Positions 34,290-43,187 of a DNA stretch of 64,000 nt are shown here, one piece after another (the first letter of the stretch is position 1; each line of letters begins with the position of its first letter). Source of the DNA: Chlorobiota bacterium (GTDB lineage Bacteria; Bacteroidota; Ignavibacteria; OLB7). A program made the translations under genes and the position numbers. The notes below the pieces were generated by a model. It had not been told where the DNA came from and did no database searches. It saw only the letters and a list, made by a program, of their open reading frames with translations. The DNA lies in the NCBI GenBank assembly GCA_016710285.1, contig JADJXR010000001.1, positions 3,040,501 to 3,104,500 of the forward strand, read 5' to 3'.

Positions 34290-35291
34290 TTAAAAATCTT
34301 GCTTCCTGAAACGCCAAACCGCAATGGTTGACATCACAATAAAGAAAATAGCTCCCTGAATAAATGGAGCGGAGCTGCTCACCATCCCAGAAAAAATCAA
34401 GGAGCGATTCGCTTCCACTAAATCAAACGGTTGTGGCAGTATCCAAAACAGCCCATCAATCATTGCTTGGGCAATCGGGCTGGTGATAAACATGTACAGC
34501 GTCTCCTCGCGGTTGCTCAGAAATGATGAAAAAAGAAAAATGTGGATGTACGCAAGGCTCATCGGAAGCACCCAGCTTTCTGTGATGACATTCATGCAAA
34601 CCACAAAGCTGTAAAACACCAAAAAACCAAAAAGTGAGATAAGAAACGTCCAAACGATGAAGGAGGTAAGCCACACCCCGGAGAACACCCCATAAATGAC
34701 AAATATCCCCACAACGAACAGCAGAAGGTTTACGCCAACAGCAATAATTCCCCCCAAAGTTCGGCCAAGCAGAAGCACCCCGCGGTCAACAGGTTTCGAT
34801 ATCAGCAAGTCAATCGTCCCTTTTTCCATCATGGAGGGGACAATGCCGGCGGTGGCAAAAATTGCCAGCAAAAAAACCGCCACCCCCACCAAGGTGCTGT
34901 ACGCAGCAAGCTGGCCCCGCACCATCTCCGTCACAAGAGCTTCCTGGCTGGCGGGCGAGCGGAGTTGCAGGCTGTCGGCTGGGGTTATTTCCAGGGATTT
35001 GCTTGGTGTGGTTGTGTCGGGCGTGGCCGCGTCCGCCGTTGTTGCGGAGTCTTCCCCAATGCCCAACAACCGCTCGGCCGTCGTGTCGAGTAGCAGTGTG
35101 GAATCGCCTTCAACTGCGGTAATAACCGACGAGGTTGTTGTTGCCCGCGCAGTGTCGTAGCTGTCGGAAATCATTCCAACAACCAACCCGGTGATGAGCA
35201 GTGCCAGCACTTCAATCACAACAATTCCAAGAATTACTTTCTTGGCATAAATCTCACGAAACGTGTCGGCGATCAGTGCGCGTACTTTCAC
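34290..35291 (-). CDS. ABC-2 type transporter permease
   Basis: A 333-residue membrane protein with an N-terminal hydrophobic segment (ILGIVVIEVLALLITGLVVGMI), a large polar loop of about 110 residues rich in Thr, Ser and Asp, and five or so further transmembrane helices. The block MMEKGTIDLLISKPVDRGVLLLGR is typical of NatB/CcmB-like ABC-2 permeases. It starts with GTG at 35289-35291 and overlaps the ATPase stop by four bases. The pair forms an exporter; substrate unknown. The long Ser/Thr-rich loop is the odd feature. Confidence 0.85.
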   Translation of the reverse strand: MKVRALIADTFREIYAKKVILGIVVIEVLALLITGLVVGMISDSYDTARATTTSSVITAVEGDSTLLLDTTAERLLGIGEDSATTADAATPDTTTPSKSLEITPADSLQLRSPASQEALVTEMVRGQLAAYSTLVGVAVFLLAIFATAGIVPSMMEKGTIDLLISKPVDRGVLLLGRTLGGIIAVGVNLLLFVVGIFVIYGVFSGVWLTSFIVWTFLISLFGFLVFYSFVVCMNVITESWVLPMSLAYIHIFLFSSFLSNREETLYMFITSPIAQAMIDGLFWILPQPFDLVEANRSLIFSGMVSSSAPFIQGAIFFIVMSTIAVWRFRKQDF

Positions 35292-36226
35292 TTCACACCT
35301 CCTTCGGTGATGATGTCAATAAACAAATCCTCCAGGCTTTGCCGCTCGGGGCGAACTGCGGAGAGAAGAATTCCGGCAGAGCGAATGGCATCAATTGCGT
35401 GGTTCAGGTCGGTTAATGTTTCGGCGGTTAGGAGCATGGCATTTTCGGTAACGGTGCAGGCGGGGATGCGCGGCAGCAACGTGCGGAGTTGTTCCTGCTG
35501 CAACGCGTCAACTTCAATCCGCCATAATTTTTGCATGGCGGTTAATTCTTTCACGGTTCCCATCCTCACTAATTCCCCTTTATTCATAATCGCCACGCGG
35601 TCGCAGATAAGTTCCACTTCAGAAAGCAGGTGGCTGTTCAGAAAAACGGTTTTCCCCTGCGCTTTTAATTCGGCAATTATTTCGCGGATTTCCCGCCTTC
35701 CAACCGGGTCCACGCCGTCGGTTGGTTCGTCAAGGAAGATCACATCGGGGTTGTTCAGCATTGCTTGGGCAAGGCCAATCCGCTGCATCATTCCTTTGGA
35801 ATATTGGCGGATACGGGTGGCGGACCATTGGCCCATTTGCACGATTTCCAGCAACTCCCTGCTGCGCTGCTCAATCGTTGGCGTATCCAACCCGCTAAGC
35901 TGGCCGAAATAATGGAGCACGCCAAGCCCGGTCAGATATGGCGGGTATCGGTGGTTTTCCGGCAGGTATCCGATGATTTGTTTTGCCGTGGCGGTTCCGG
36001 CGGCCCTTCCCTGAATTGTTGCCTTCCCGCTGGTGGGGAAAACAATTCCCAGCAGCAATTTCACCAACGTGGTTTTGCCGGCTCCGTTCGGCCCCAGCAA
36101 ACCAAAAATCTGGCCGGCGGGAATTTCTAGATGGAGCGGTTTTAATGCGTGAATCGGCTGCTTTTTCCGCCCCGATCCTTTGTAGATTTTTTCAAGGCCG
36201 TGGATGCTGATTGCTGGTTCGGGCAT
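35288..36226 (-). CDS. ABC transporter ATP-binding protein
   Basis: A 312-residue ABC ATPase. Walker A is LLGPNGAGKTTLVKLL, the signature region QYSKGMMQRIGLAQAM, Walker B VIFLDEPTDGVDP, and the switch histidine lies in VFLNSHLLSEVELICDRV. It powers the downstream permease by ATP hydrolysis on the cytoplasmic face. The C-terminal 70 residues form an accessory domain as in NatA-like or DrrA-like exporters. Both genes are translationally coupled. Confidence 0.92.
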   Translation of the reverse strand: MPEPAISIHGLEKIYKGSGRKKQPIHALKPLHLEIPAGQIFGLLGPNGAGKTTLVKLLLGIVFPTSGKATIQGRAAGTATAKQIIGYLPENHRYPPYLTGLGVLHYFGQLSGLDTPTIEQRSRELLEIVQMGQWSATRIRQYSKGMMQRIGLAQAMLNNPDVIFLDEPTDGVDPVGRREIREIIAELKAQGKTVFLNSHLLSEVELICDRVAIMNKGELVRMGTVKELTAMQKLWRIEVDALQQEQLRTLLPRIPACTVTENAMLLTAETLTDLNHAIDAIRSAGILLSAVRPERQSLEDLFIDIITEGGVK

Positions 36227-36271
36227 AGTGGCGATTGGAAAGTTTTTTTGCTTTTCTGGCGATTGATGTTT

Positions 36272-37105
36272 TTACCGCAATGCCGACTCAATCGCTGTGC
36301 GCCCGTCGGTTTTGTCGTCGCGGTATTTCAGGATAATTGGGGTTGATAGGCTTAGCCCCTGCTCGCGCGCCCAGTCGTCGCGGATTGGCCGGCTGCCGTT
36401 GATTACCACCGCGCCTTCGGGAATTTCCAACGCCCCGGTTTCGGCTGATGAAAGAACGCGCTGGTTCGGAACATCGTACACCCGCGACGAAGCGGTAAGA
36501 ACAACCCCAGCGGCCAACACCGCGCGGCGGCGAACGATGGTCCCTTCGTACACGCCGCAATTCCCCCCAACCAACACTTCATCCTCGATAACCACCGGGT
36601 TTGCGCCCACTGGCTCAAGCACCCCGCCAATCTGCGCGGCGGCACTCAGGTGGACCCGTTTCCCAATTTGGGCGCAGGTCCCCACCAGCGCGTGCGAATC
36701 CACCATGGTCCCTTCGTCCACGTAAGCCCCGATGTTGATGTACATTGGCGGCATGCAGATCACGCCCGGCGCAACGTACGCTCCGTCGCGAATGGCGGAC
36801 CCGCCAGGGACCAGCCGCACGTTGTTCGCAAGGGAAAAGTTGCGCATTGGCAAATTTGCTTTGTCGAAAAAGCTGAAACCGCCGGTGGAAGCGTCGGCCA
36901 ACTGGCCAGCGCGGAACCCAAGCAGAATGCCTTGTTTCACCCAAGCGTTCACCTTCCAGCCGCCGCTGCCGTCGGGTTGGGCCGCGCGGATTTCGCCGTT
37001 GTTCAGATGCTGTTTCAGCTCGGCAAAAATGGCGTTTGCTTCCTGGAGCGGAAGCTCGGAAATGGGAAGCGCGAACAGTTCTTCGATTCGTGATTGCAAG
37101 ATCAT
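36272..37105 (-). CDS. dapD: Tetrahydrodipicolinate N-succinyltransferase
   Basis: A 277-residue protein with the left-handed parallel beta-helix of hexapeptide acyltransferases: repeated [LIV]-G-x4 turns from IRDGAYVAPGVICMPPMYIN to GGNCGVYEGTIVRRRAVLAAG. DapD succinylates tetrahydrodipicolinate in the succinylase route to diaminopimelate and lysine. The start at 37105 (MILQSRIEELFALPI) is chosen as the family start; an in-frame extension upstream has no resemblance. It uses the aspartate semialdehyde pathway begun by Asd in this window. Confidence 0.93.
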   Translation of the reverse strand: MILQSRIEELFALPISELPLQEANAIFAELKQHLNNGEIRAAQPDGSGGWKVNAWVKQGILLGFRAGQLADASTGGFSFFDKANLPMRNFSLANNVRLVPGGSAIRDGAYVAPGVICMPPMYINIGAYVDEGTMVDSHALVGTCAQIGKRVHLSAAAQIGGVLEPVGANPVVIEDEVLVGGNCGVYEGTIVRRRAVLAAGVVLTASSRVYDVPNQRVLSSAETGALEIPEGAVVINGSRPIRDDWAREQGLSLSTPIILKYRDDKTDGRTAIESALR

Positions 37106-37453
37106 GGTTGAGCGGAAATCGGAAGTTGGTTGTTGGAATTGGGCTGTTGGAAGAAGGAGGCAAGCCCGCCTGTTTGGCCGCAAGGAAGGGGGGCGAAGGC
37201 TAAGAAGGCGTTGAAGAAATCGTTGCGGTTCTTCCAAGCACTTCTTTTGGTGGCGACCATTGTTTTGCGCCGCACCCCCTTTGCCGCAAAGATCGTGAGC
37301 GATAACCGAATGTGCGGTAAAATTCTATGCGGTGGGAATATGCTGTGGGAGGGGGGGCTTCAGCTTCCATCACCTCCAACAATGGCAAGGGCATGATCCC
37401 GTTTTCTGGGAATCATGCCCTTTGGTTATTTGGCTTGGGGGGAATATCTCTAT
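37106..37453. other. Gap between dapD and the polyferredoxin gene
   Basis: 348 bases without a credible gene. It should hold the dapD promoter on the minus strand. A hairpin at 37387-37422 (AAGGGCATGAT..., complement with one bulged base, plus CCC/GGG) lies 32 bases after the polyferredoxin stop and probably marks the 3' end of that transcript, though it lacks a T-run. Confidence 0.45.
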
Positions 37454-38806
37454 CTACCGTTTGGGGAGTTGCATGGACTCCACGGCCACAAACTGGCCGC
37501 CGTTGTACCGCCCTTCGGTGGGGCCGTTTTCCAGGTTTAGGACCCCGCGTGGGCACACCGCCGCGCACATCCCGCAGCCAACGCACGAAGCGCGGATGAT
37601 GTTCTGGCCGCGCTGGGCGTAGCTGCGCACGTCAATCCCCATTTCGCAATACGTCGAGCAATTGCCGCAGGAGATGCACTGGCCGCCATTGGTGGTGATG
37701 CGGAAGCGGGAGAATTTTTTTTGGAGGATTCCAAGAATGGCCGCCATTGGGCAGCCAAACCGACACCAGACGCGGGTCCCCATAATGGGATAGAACCCAA
37801 CGCCGATCACCCCGCTAAACATCGCGCCGATAACGAACCCATAAACCGACGAAAATCCTTGCGAGAGATCACCCAGCATTGCCCCCTGGCTGGCAGAGTT
37901 AATCCAGAGTAGCGCGGTGGTGATGGTGATAAACGCCAGCACCGAGTGGATCATCCAGCGTTCGATCTTCCAGGACTTCAGCGATTTATCGGAAAGTTGC
38001 CGCCACTGGTCCCCGGCGGTTTCGGCAAGGCCGCCGCAGCCGCACACCCAGGAGCAGTACCAGCGTTTGCCAAAGAAATAGGTCAGCACCGGGGTTCCGA
38101 TAAACGTCATGATTGCGGCCCAGCGGATCATGAATGGAGCCAGCCCGCCCCCTTGCGCAAATTCTTCGTAGCCGCTGGGGAACAGGTAGTAGTATTTCAG
38201 CGGCCAGAAGTAGGTGAAGTAGAATTCCTTCTGCTGGAACATCACCAGCAACGCCGGGATCAAGAAGGCGAAGAAGAGTTGGAAGAACATCACGCTGGCG
38301 GTGCGGATCATCTGGTAGCGGCTATGGCGATATTTCAGGATTGCACGGAACCCCATCACCAGAATTGCCAGCGTGTAGAAGGTCCCGTACATGAACCACT
38401 GGTCCGCGGGTTGGCCGCGAAGCGTGTAGCTTAGCGGATCCATCATCCGAATCAGCCCTTCCAGCGTTTGCGGGAACCAGTACAGCAGCACGTAGAACCC
38501 GGTGATGACAATCGCCAAAATCCACCCAACGCTTCCCCGTGCGGTGGAGCTGGAGAAGGTGATGCCGTTGTTTTTAATCCCGGCAATCCCTTTCCCATAC
38601 TGCTTTGTGATGTACAGAAGCCCGCCCCCAACCAGCAGTGCCATGCTGAGCGATAGCATCAGAATTGGCTGCGTGGTTCCCGCGCCGAATGCTGCCACAA
38701 GCAGTGCCAACATCCCCAGCCCTATCAGGGCCAAGGCCATCCGCTGCGCAAAGCCAACGTGCCCGGCGGGGTTGCTGGTAAGTTGAAAACTTGGTGAGTA
38801 GTTCAT
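37454..38806 (-). CDS. Membrane-bound 4Fe-4S polyferredoxin (NapH/CcoG-like)
   Basis: A 450-residue protein with about seven hydrophobic segments and cysteine clusters. A CxxxCxC-like motif near FGKRWYCSWVCGCGG and RFGCPM belongs to the NapH/NosR type. Two [4Fe-4S] ferredoxin motifs follow near the C-terminus: CISCGNCSTYC and CVGCGMCAAVCPRG. Such proteins carry electrons from the quinone pool or NADH to a partner across the membrane. The gene is transcribed after an FAD oxidoreductase on the same strand, so the two may form one electron-transfer unit. The final acceptor is unknown. Confidence 0.82.
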   Translation of the reverse strand: MNYSPSFQLTSNPAGHVGFAQRMALALIGLGMLALLVAAFGAGTTQPILMLSLSMALLVGGGLLYITKQYGKGIAGIKNNGITFSSSTARGSVGWILAIVITGFYVLLYWFPQTLEGLIRMMDPLSYTLRGQPADQWFMYGTFYTLAILVMGFRAILKYRHSRYQMIRTASVMFFQLFFAFLIPALLVMFQQKEFYFTYFWPLKYYYLFPSGYEEFAQGGGLAPFMIRWAAIMTFIGTPVLTYFFGKRWYCSWVCGCGGLAETAGDQWRQLSDKSLKSWKIERWMIHSVLAFITITTALLWINSASQGAMLGDLSQGFSSVYGFVIGAMFSGVIGVGFYPIMGTRVWCRFGCPMAAILGILQKKFSRFRITTNGGQCISCGNCSTYCEMGIDVRSYAQRGQNIIRASCVGCGMCAAVCPRGVLNLENGPTEGRYNGGQFVAVESMQLPKR

Positions 38807-38943
38807 GTCAGGAATCGGTTAGTGGAGAAGCCTGGAAGCCACTCCGTTGTTCTTCGATGATGAATTGATTCTTTTCCCCAGCCCGCGCCGGCGCGGAAGC
38901 CTTCGGTGCCGGTCATTGGGGCGACCCTCTATCTATCTCTGTT

Positions 38944-40275
38944 CTATCTACTCTCCGCCATTGCCTTCCCCTGCTTGCGTTGCTGGGTTAGTGGATGGTT
39001 GGGGTTCTGTTGATTGTAGAGCTTCAAGACCTCAGGCTCGTAGTGCCGGAAAAATTCTGGGTCGAAGTTTGCTTCGCCTAAATGCTGGACCACATACTCC
39101 AGCGTGCGCCCCTCGCGAATCCAGCGGGAGCAGACCTCCTGCCGGTAGCGGATGCCGAACAGGTTGAACCCATTCACATGGCGGCTTGCTGCGTCGTAGT
39201 TGATGCGGATGGAGTGGAGGCCATCGGGATGCTCCCAATAAAGCGTTGCTTCCCCCTCGCGGAGTTTGTTCCCAACATAGCCGTAGGTCTGATACTCAAT
39301 GTCGAAGAACTTTGCGGAGTTGAACCACACCCCGCGATTGTACCGGGTGCGATTGCCGCAGATGGTTTGCGCCACCACCTCGCCATGCATCTTCCCGGTG
39401 TACCACAGTTGCTCAACTTTGGGGGCCAGCGGCTGCGGTTCGTGGAACTCGGCGCAATCGCCAATGGCGTAGATGTTGGGGATGTTCGTCTCGAAATACT
39501 GGTTCACCAGCACCCCGCGCCCGGTTTCCACCGCCGAGCGTTTCACCACCTCGATGTTTGGGCTGACGCCTGCGGTCAGGGCCACAAACTCGCAAGGGAT
39601 TTCTTCATCGTCGGTGGTCAGCACCGACATCACCCGGCCTTCTCCATCGGAGAGTATCTTCTTCAACTCGCTCCCCAGCCGAAGATCAATCCCTTGCTGG
39701 CGAATATGCCTGCCGATCATATCAGCTTCTTCAACCGGAAGGATGTTGTTCCAATAGTGTTCCTCGCGAACCAGCATCGAGGTGTAGATGTGGCGCGAGT
39801 GGAGCATCTCGGCAACCTCAATGCCAATCAGCCCACCGCCAACAATCACCCCTTGCGCAATTCCTTTGGTGTTCCGCTCCATTGTTTGCAGGTCCTGCCA
39901 ACTGTACAGCCCTTGCACCCCTTGAAGGTCCTGGCCCGGCCATCCAAATTTGTTGGACTTTGATCCGGTGGCAATAATCAGGACATCGTAGCCGATGGTC
40001 CGCCCGCCGCTGACGGCAAGTTGTTGCCGTTCGGTGTCAATGGCTTCCACGTAGCCGTTCACCAAGTCAATCCGGTTTTTCTGCCAGAACCAATCTTCGT
40101 AGGGCTTGATGTTGTTGTAGGTCATGTGGCCCATATAGACGTACATCAAGGCGGTGCGGGAGAAGTGATGCTCGGTCTCGTAACTGATGACCGTGATCTG
40201 GTGATCGCTCAGCTTCCTGATGTGCCGCGCTGCGGTGATCCCCGCAATGCCGTTCCCGATAATTGCTACGTTCAT
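38944..40275 (-). CDS. FAD/NAD-dependent oxidoreductase
   Basis: A 443-residue flavoprotein. The first dinucleotide fold is IIGNGIAGITAARHIR, the second VIVGGGLIGIEVAEML, and FAD binding ends with ANIPNIYAIGDCAEF-like sequence (PNIYAIGDCAEF). It belongs to the nitrite-reductase/rubredoxin-reductase type. The C-terminal 110 residues (GVWFNSAKFFDIEYQTYGYV) form an extra domain not needed for flavin binding. I start at 40275 (MNVAIIGNGIAG); the in-frame extension upstream is low complexity. Likely passes NADH electrons to the polyferredoxin next to it; inference. Confidence 0.82.
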   Translation of the reverse strand: MNVAIIGNGIAGITAARHIRKLSDHQITVISYETEHHFSRTALMYVYMGHMTYNNIKPYEDWFWQKNRIDLVNGYVEAIDTERQQLAVSGGRTIGYDVLIIATGSKSNKFGWPGQDLQGVQGLYSWQDLQTMERNTKGIAQGVIVGGGLIGIEVAEMLHSRHIYTSMLVREEHYWNNILPVEEADMIGRHIRQQGIDLRLGSELKKILSDGEGRVMSVLTTDDEEIPCEFVALTAGVSPNIEVVKRSAVETGRGVLVNQYFETNIPNIYAIGDCAEFHEPQPLAPKVEQLWYTGKMHGEVVAQTICGNRTRYNRGVWFNSAKFFDIEYQTYGYVGNKLREGEATLYWEHPDGLHSIRINYDAASRHVNGFNLFGIRYRQEVCSRWIREGRTLEYVVQHLGEANFDPEFFRHYEPEVLKLYNQQNPNHPLTQQRKQGKAMAESR

Positions 40276-40667
40276 CTGGCGAATGGAAAGAGAGAGTGTG
40301 TGTGCTGCGTGTGCGTGCGTTGACTGGCTGCCGTTGGCCGCACGAGAATGTGGCTGCTGCGGGCTGCCGGAATCTTGCTGGCTATGAAACACACCAGCTG
40401 GCCGAACTATTCCCGCAGCCACAGTCGTTTACGAAATACAAAAATGTTCGGATGTACAGAAGGGGCGGTCCGAACAAACCGCCGGAGAGATCGTGGAAAA
40501 AAGAGGAATAAGGGGGAAATGAAGAAAGAAGCCGCTGTTACAACTGATTGTTTCCTATGGTTTTCGGAACGGGGTGGGCTGATAATCTGGTTTTGTAACG
40601 TAACTTCGCGGAAACATTGAACCTGAGCACTGCTCATCTACCTTGCAATCAAAACCTGGGAGTCACA
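40276..40667. other. Divergent regulatory gap before the response regulator
   Basis: 392 bases separate the FAD oxidoreductase (minus) and the response regulator (plus), so two promoters should lie here. The stretch 40430-40620 is AT-richer than the surroundings. A GGGAG Shine-Dalgarno site at 40658-40662 precedes the regulator start. I see no repeat or gene. Confidence 0.4.
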
Positions 40668-41459
40668 ATGGGCCAGACCAAAATTCTTGTGATTGACGAC
40701 GATTCGGAGCTGAACGATCTTCTCAGCGATTTCTTCGAGTCACAAGGGGCCAAGGTTATCACGGTCGAACGCCCTTCGATGGGGCTAAAAAAGGTGCGCG
40801 ACTTACATCCAGACGTTGTTGTGCTGGACGTGATGTTGCCCGAAATGGACGGCTTTGAAGTCGCCAAGAAAATCCGCGAAAACTCCGCCGTTCCAATCGT
40901 CATGCTGACCGCACGCGGCGATGTCAACGACCGCATCACCGGCCTGGAAATCGGAGCCGATGATTACATGCCAAAGCCGTTCGACGTTCGTGAGCTGTGG
41001 ACCCGCATCCAAGCGGTGCTGCGCCGCACGTACAAAAACTTTGGCGTTACCGGCCAGTATGATTTTGATGGATTGGAGATTGACGTGAACACGCAATCGG
41101 TGAAGCTGGATGGAAAGGCACTGGACCTAACCACTGCCGAGTTCGAGATGCTGCGGCTGTTTGCCGAAAACCCCCAGAAGCCGCTGGACCGCGATTTTAT
41201 GATGGAGCAAACACGTGGCATTCCCTGGGAGTCGTTCAACCGTTCGGTTGACGTTGTGGTAAGCCGCCTGCGCCAAAAGTTAGGGGACGACCCGCGCCAT
41301 CCCCGCTTCCTGAAAACAATCTGGGGAACCGGCTATATGTTCATTGGCCAAACCGGTGAAGAATCTGCCGGCGAGGCTGCCGAGGAAGCCGCACCAGTGG
41401 TGGAAGAGGCTCCGGTCGAGGTCAAAGAGGAGAAGTCAAGCCGCAGCAAGAAGCGGTAA
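40668..41459 (+). CDS. OmpR-family response regulator
   Basis: A 263-residue regulator. The receiver domain has the acidic pair DDD near residue 10, phosphoacceptor Asp54 in VVLDVMLPEMDGF, Thr/Ser in MLTARGD and Lys103 in MPKPFDV. A winged-helix DNA-binding domain follows (LDLTTAEFEMLRLFAENPQK; VDVVVSRLRQKLGDDPRHPR; FLKTIWGTGYMF). The last 40 residues are a Glu/Ala/Ser-rich tail ending RSKKR. A terminator and a histidine kinase on the same strand follow, so they likely pair. Confidence 0.93.
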   Translation: MGQTKILVIDDDSELNDLLSDFFESQGAKVITVERPSMGLKKVRDLHPDVVVLDVMLPEMDGFEVAKKIRENSAVPIVMLTARGDVNDRITGLEIGADDYMPKPFDVRELWTRIQAVLRRTYKNFGVTGQYDFDGLEIDVNTQSVKLDGKALDLTTAEFEMLRLFAENPQKPLDRDFMMEQTRGIPWESFNRSVDVVVSRLRQKLGDDPRHPRFLKTIWGTGYMFIGQTGEESAGEAAEEAAPVVEEAPVEVKEEKSSRSKKR

Positions 41460-41506
41460 TTTCCCCCCCTCCGTCGGTATCGCGCAAATTGCAGAGGAGA
41501 CGTAGC

Positions 41507-41552
41507 GCGGAGCGGAGAAGGCAATCGAACTTCCCGCTCCGCTTTCTTTTTT
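41507..41552 (+). terminator. Terminator after the response regulator
   Basis: Stem GCGGAGCGG (41507-41515) with CCGCTCCGC (41534-41542), an 18-base loop, then TTTCTTTTTT at 41543-41552. It lies 48 bases past the regulator stop, so the kinase gene likely has its own promoter or read-through. Confidence 0.7.
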
Positions 41553-41693
41553 CTGCTTGGTTTTTGCGCTCAATCCAAGCCATCTGCTTTGCCGGCAATC
41601 CTTTGTTCCTGTGATGAACCTTCGCTGCGGGGAAGATTCAGCAAAGGATTCGCCAAACAACCTGTTCCCTGAACTTATCTATGCTGCGTGCCG

Positions 41694-43175
41694 ATGCCAC
41701 CACCGCATAACCGCTCCTCGATCGTTGCTCAGATGGGGCGGCGCACACTTTTCTGGAAGGTCTTGGTGCTGATCTCCATCACCACCGTTGCCAGCACTGT
41801 GGTGATTGCCCTCTACTTCCGGTACGTCCTGCGCGACAGCTACTCGGTATTTCTGCGCGAGCAGGTTAGCAGCTACATGCACCTTGTGGTGGATGATATT
41901 TCCATCCATCCGCAACACCTGCCGCACCAGCACCACGCCCACCCCGCACCTTCGGTGGCCCACTTGCCCGACACCGCACGGGCGCGGTTGCTTACCAAGC
42001 GATATCCGTTCGACATCGCCATTGAGCAGGCAACGGGAACCTGGTCCAGCACCGACCTGATCCCCACCGCTGCGGTGCTGACCAGCGAGACATCGGCCGG
42101 GAATTTCGATGACGGAACGGAGTTCCTGTTCCGCACCTACCAGGACCATTTGTTCGGAATTATTCGCCACCCTGAGGCAACGTACATCGTTCGGATGCGC
42201 TCGGTCCCGCAGGAAACCACGTGGTTGCTCCCCACGGTGCTTCTGGTTGGTGCGTTGTTCCTGCTTTTCGCCGCCGCCTATTTCTACGTCCAGCGATTTC
42301 TGCGCCCAATTCGGGAGCTAATGAAAGGGGTGGAGGCAGTCAGCAAAGGGGATTTTGAGTTCCGCATCGGCACCGAATCGAACGATGAGTTGGGGGAGCT
42401 TAGCGTGGCGTTCAATCTGATGGCCGAGCAAGTTGCGGCAATCATCGCCAGCAAGCGCCGGCTGCTGTTCGACGTTAGCCACGAACTCCGTTCGCCAATC
42501 GCACGGATGACGGTAGCCTTGGCGATGCTCCCCGAAGGGAAAGCCCGCACCTCAATCGAACGGAACGCCCGCGAGCTGAACACCATGATTACCGAGCTTC
42601 TGGAGAACGAACGGCTTGCCGTGTTGGGGGGGAAGATTGTCCACGAGAATGTGGAGATTGTTGGGCTAACACGCGGGGTGGTGGATTCCTTCACCGAAGA
42701 AACGGCGCGATTGGAGTTCGATACCTTAACCGAAAGCCTTCCCATTGTTGCCGACAGCCAGCGGTTGATGATCGCCATTCGCAACGTGATCTCCAACGCG
42801 CTGAAATATTCTTCCAGCAGCGACGGCCCGGTAAAAATCTCCGTCTTTCCCGACGACGACGGCGTGCGTATCGTTGTGGCGGACCGTGGAATCGGCATCT
42901 CGCCCGAGGCTCAGGCAAAAGTCTTCGAGCCATTCTACCGCACCGACGATTCCCGTTCGCGAGCAACGGGGGGGTATGGCTTGGGGTTATCGCTTACCAA
43001 ATCCATTGTGGAAGCGCATGGCGGGGCAATCCAGCTAACAAGCGTGTTGGGGGAAGGGACAACGATTATGATGTGGATCCCCAACACCCCCTTGCCGCAA
43101 CCGGTGCTGCCGGATATCAAGGCTTCGGTACGAATCCCAGATAAAGGAAGGGAGAAAAGAGAAAAGCATCTATGA
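41694..43175 (+). CDS. Sensor histidine kinase with HAMP domain
   Basis: A 493-residue membrane kinase of the CpxA/EnvZ layout: transmembrane helix (LFWKVLVLISITTVASTVVI), a periplasmic sensor region of about 150 residues with a His-rich patch (HPQHLPHQHHAHP), a second helix (LLPTVLLVGALFLLFAAAYF), HAMP, then HisKA with the phosphorylated His in FDVSHELRSPIARM at about residue 263. HATPase motifs: N box RNVISNALKY, G1 DRGIGI and G2 GGYGLGLSLTK. The His patch might bind metal. The start is uncertain between 41694 and a later Met at 41733. Confidence 0.88.
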   Translation: MPPPHNRSSIVAQMGRRTLFWKVLVLISITTVASTVVIALYFRYVLRDSYSVFLREQVSSYMHLVVDDISIHPQHLPHQHHAHPAPSVAHLPDTARARLLTKRYPFDIAIEQATGTWSSTDLIPTAAVLTSETSAGNFDDGTEFLFRTYQDHLFGIIRHPEATYIVRMRSVPQETTWLLPTVLLVGALFLLFAAAYFYVQRFLRPIRELMKGVEAVSKGDFEFRIGTESNDELGELSVAFNLMAEQVAAIIASKRRLLFDVSHELRSPIARMTVALAMLPEGKARTSIERNARELNTMITELLENERLAVLGGKIVHENVEIVGLTRGVVDSFTEETARLEFDTLTESLPIVADSQRLMIAIRNVISNALKYSSSSDGPVKISVFPDDDGVRIVVADRGIGISPEAQAKVFEPFYRTDDSRSRATGGYGLGLSLTKSIVEAHGGAIQLTSVLGEGTTIMMWIPNTPLPQPVLPDIKASVRIPDKGREKREKHL

Positions 43176-43187
43176 AAACCATTAAAA

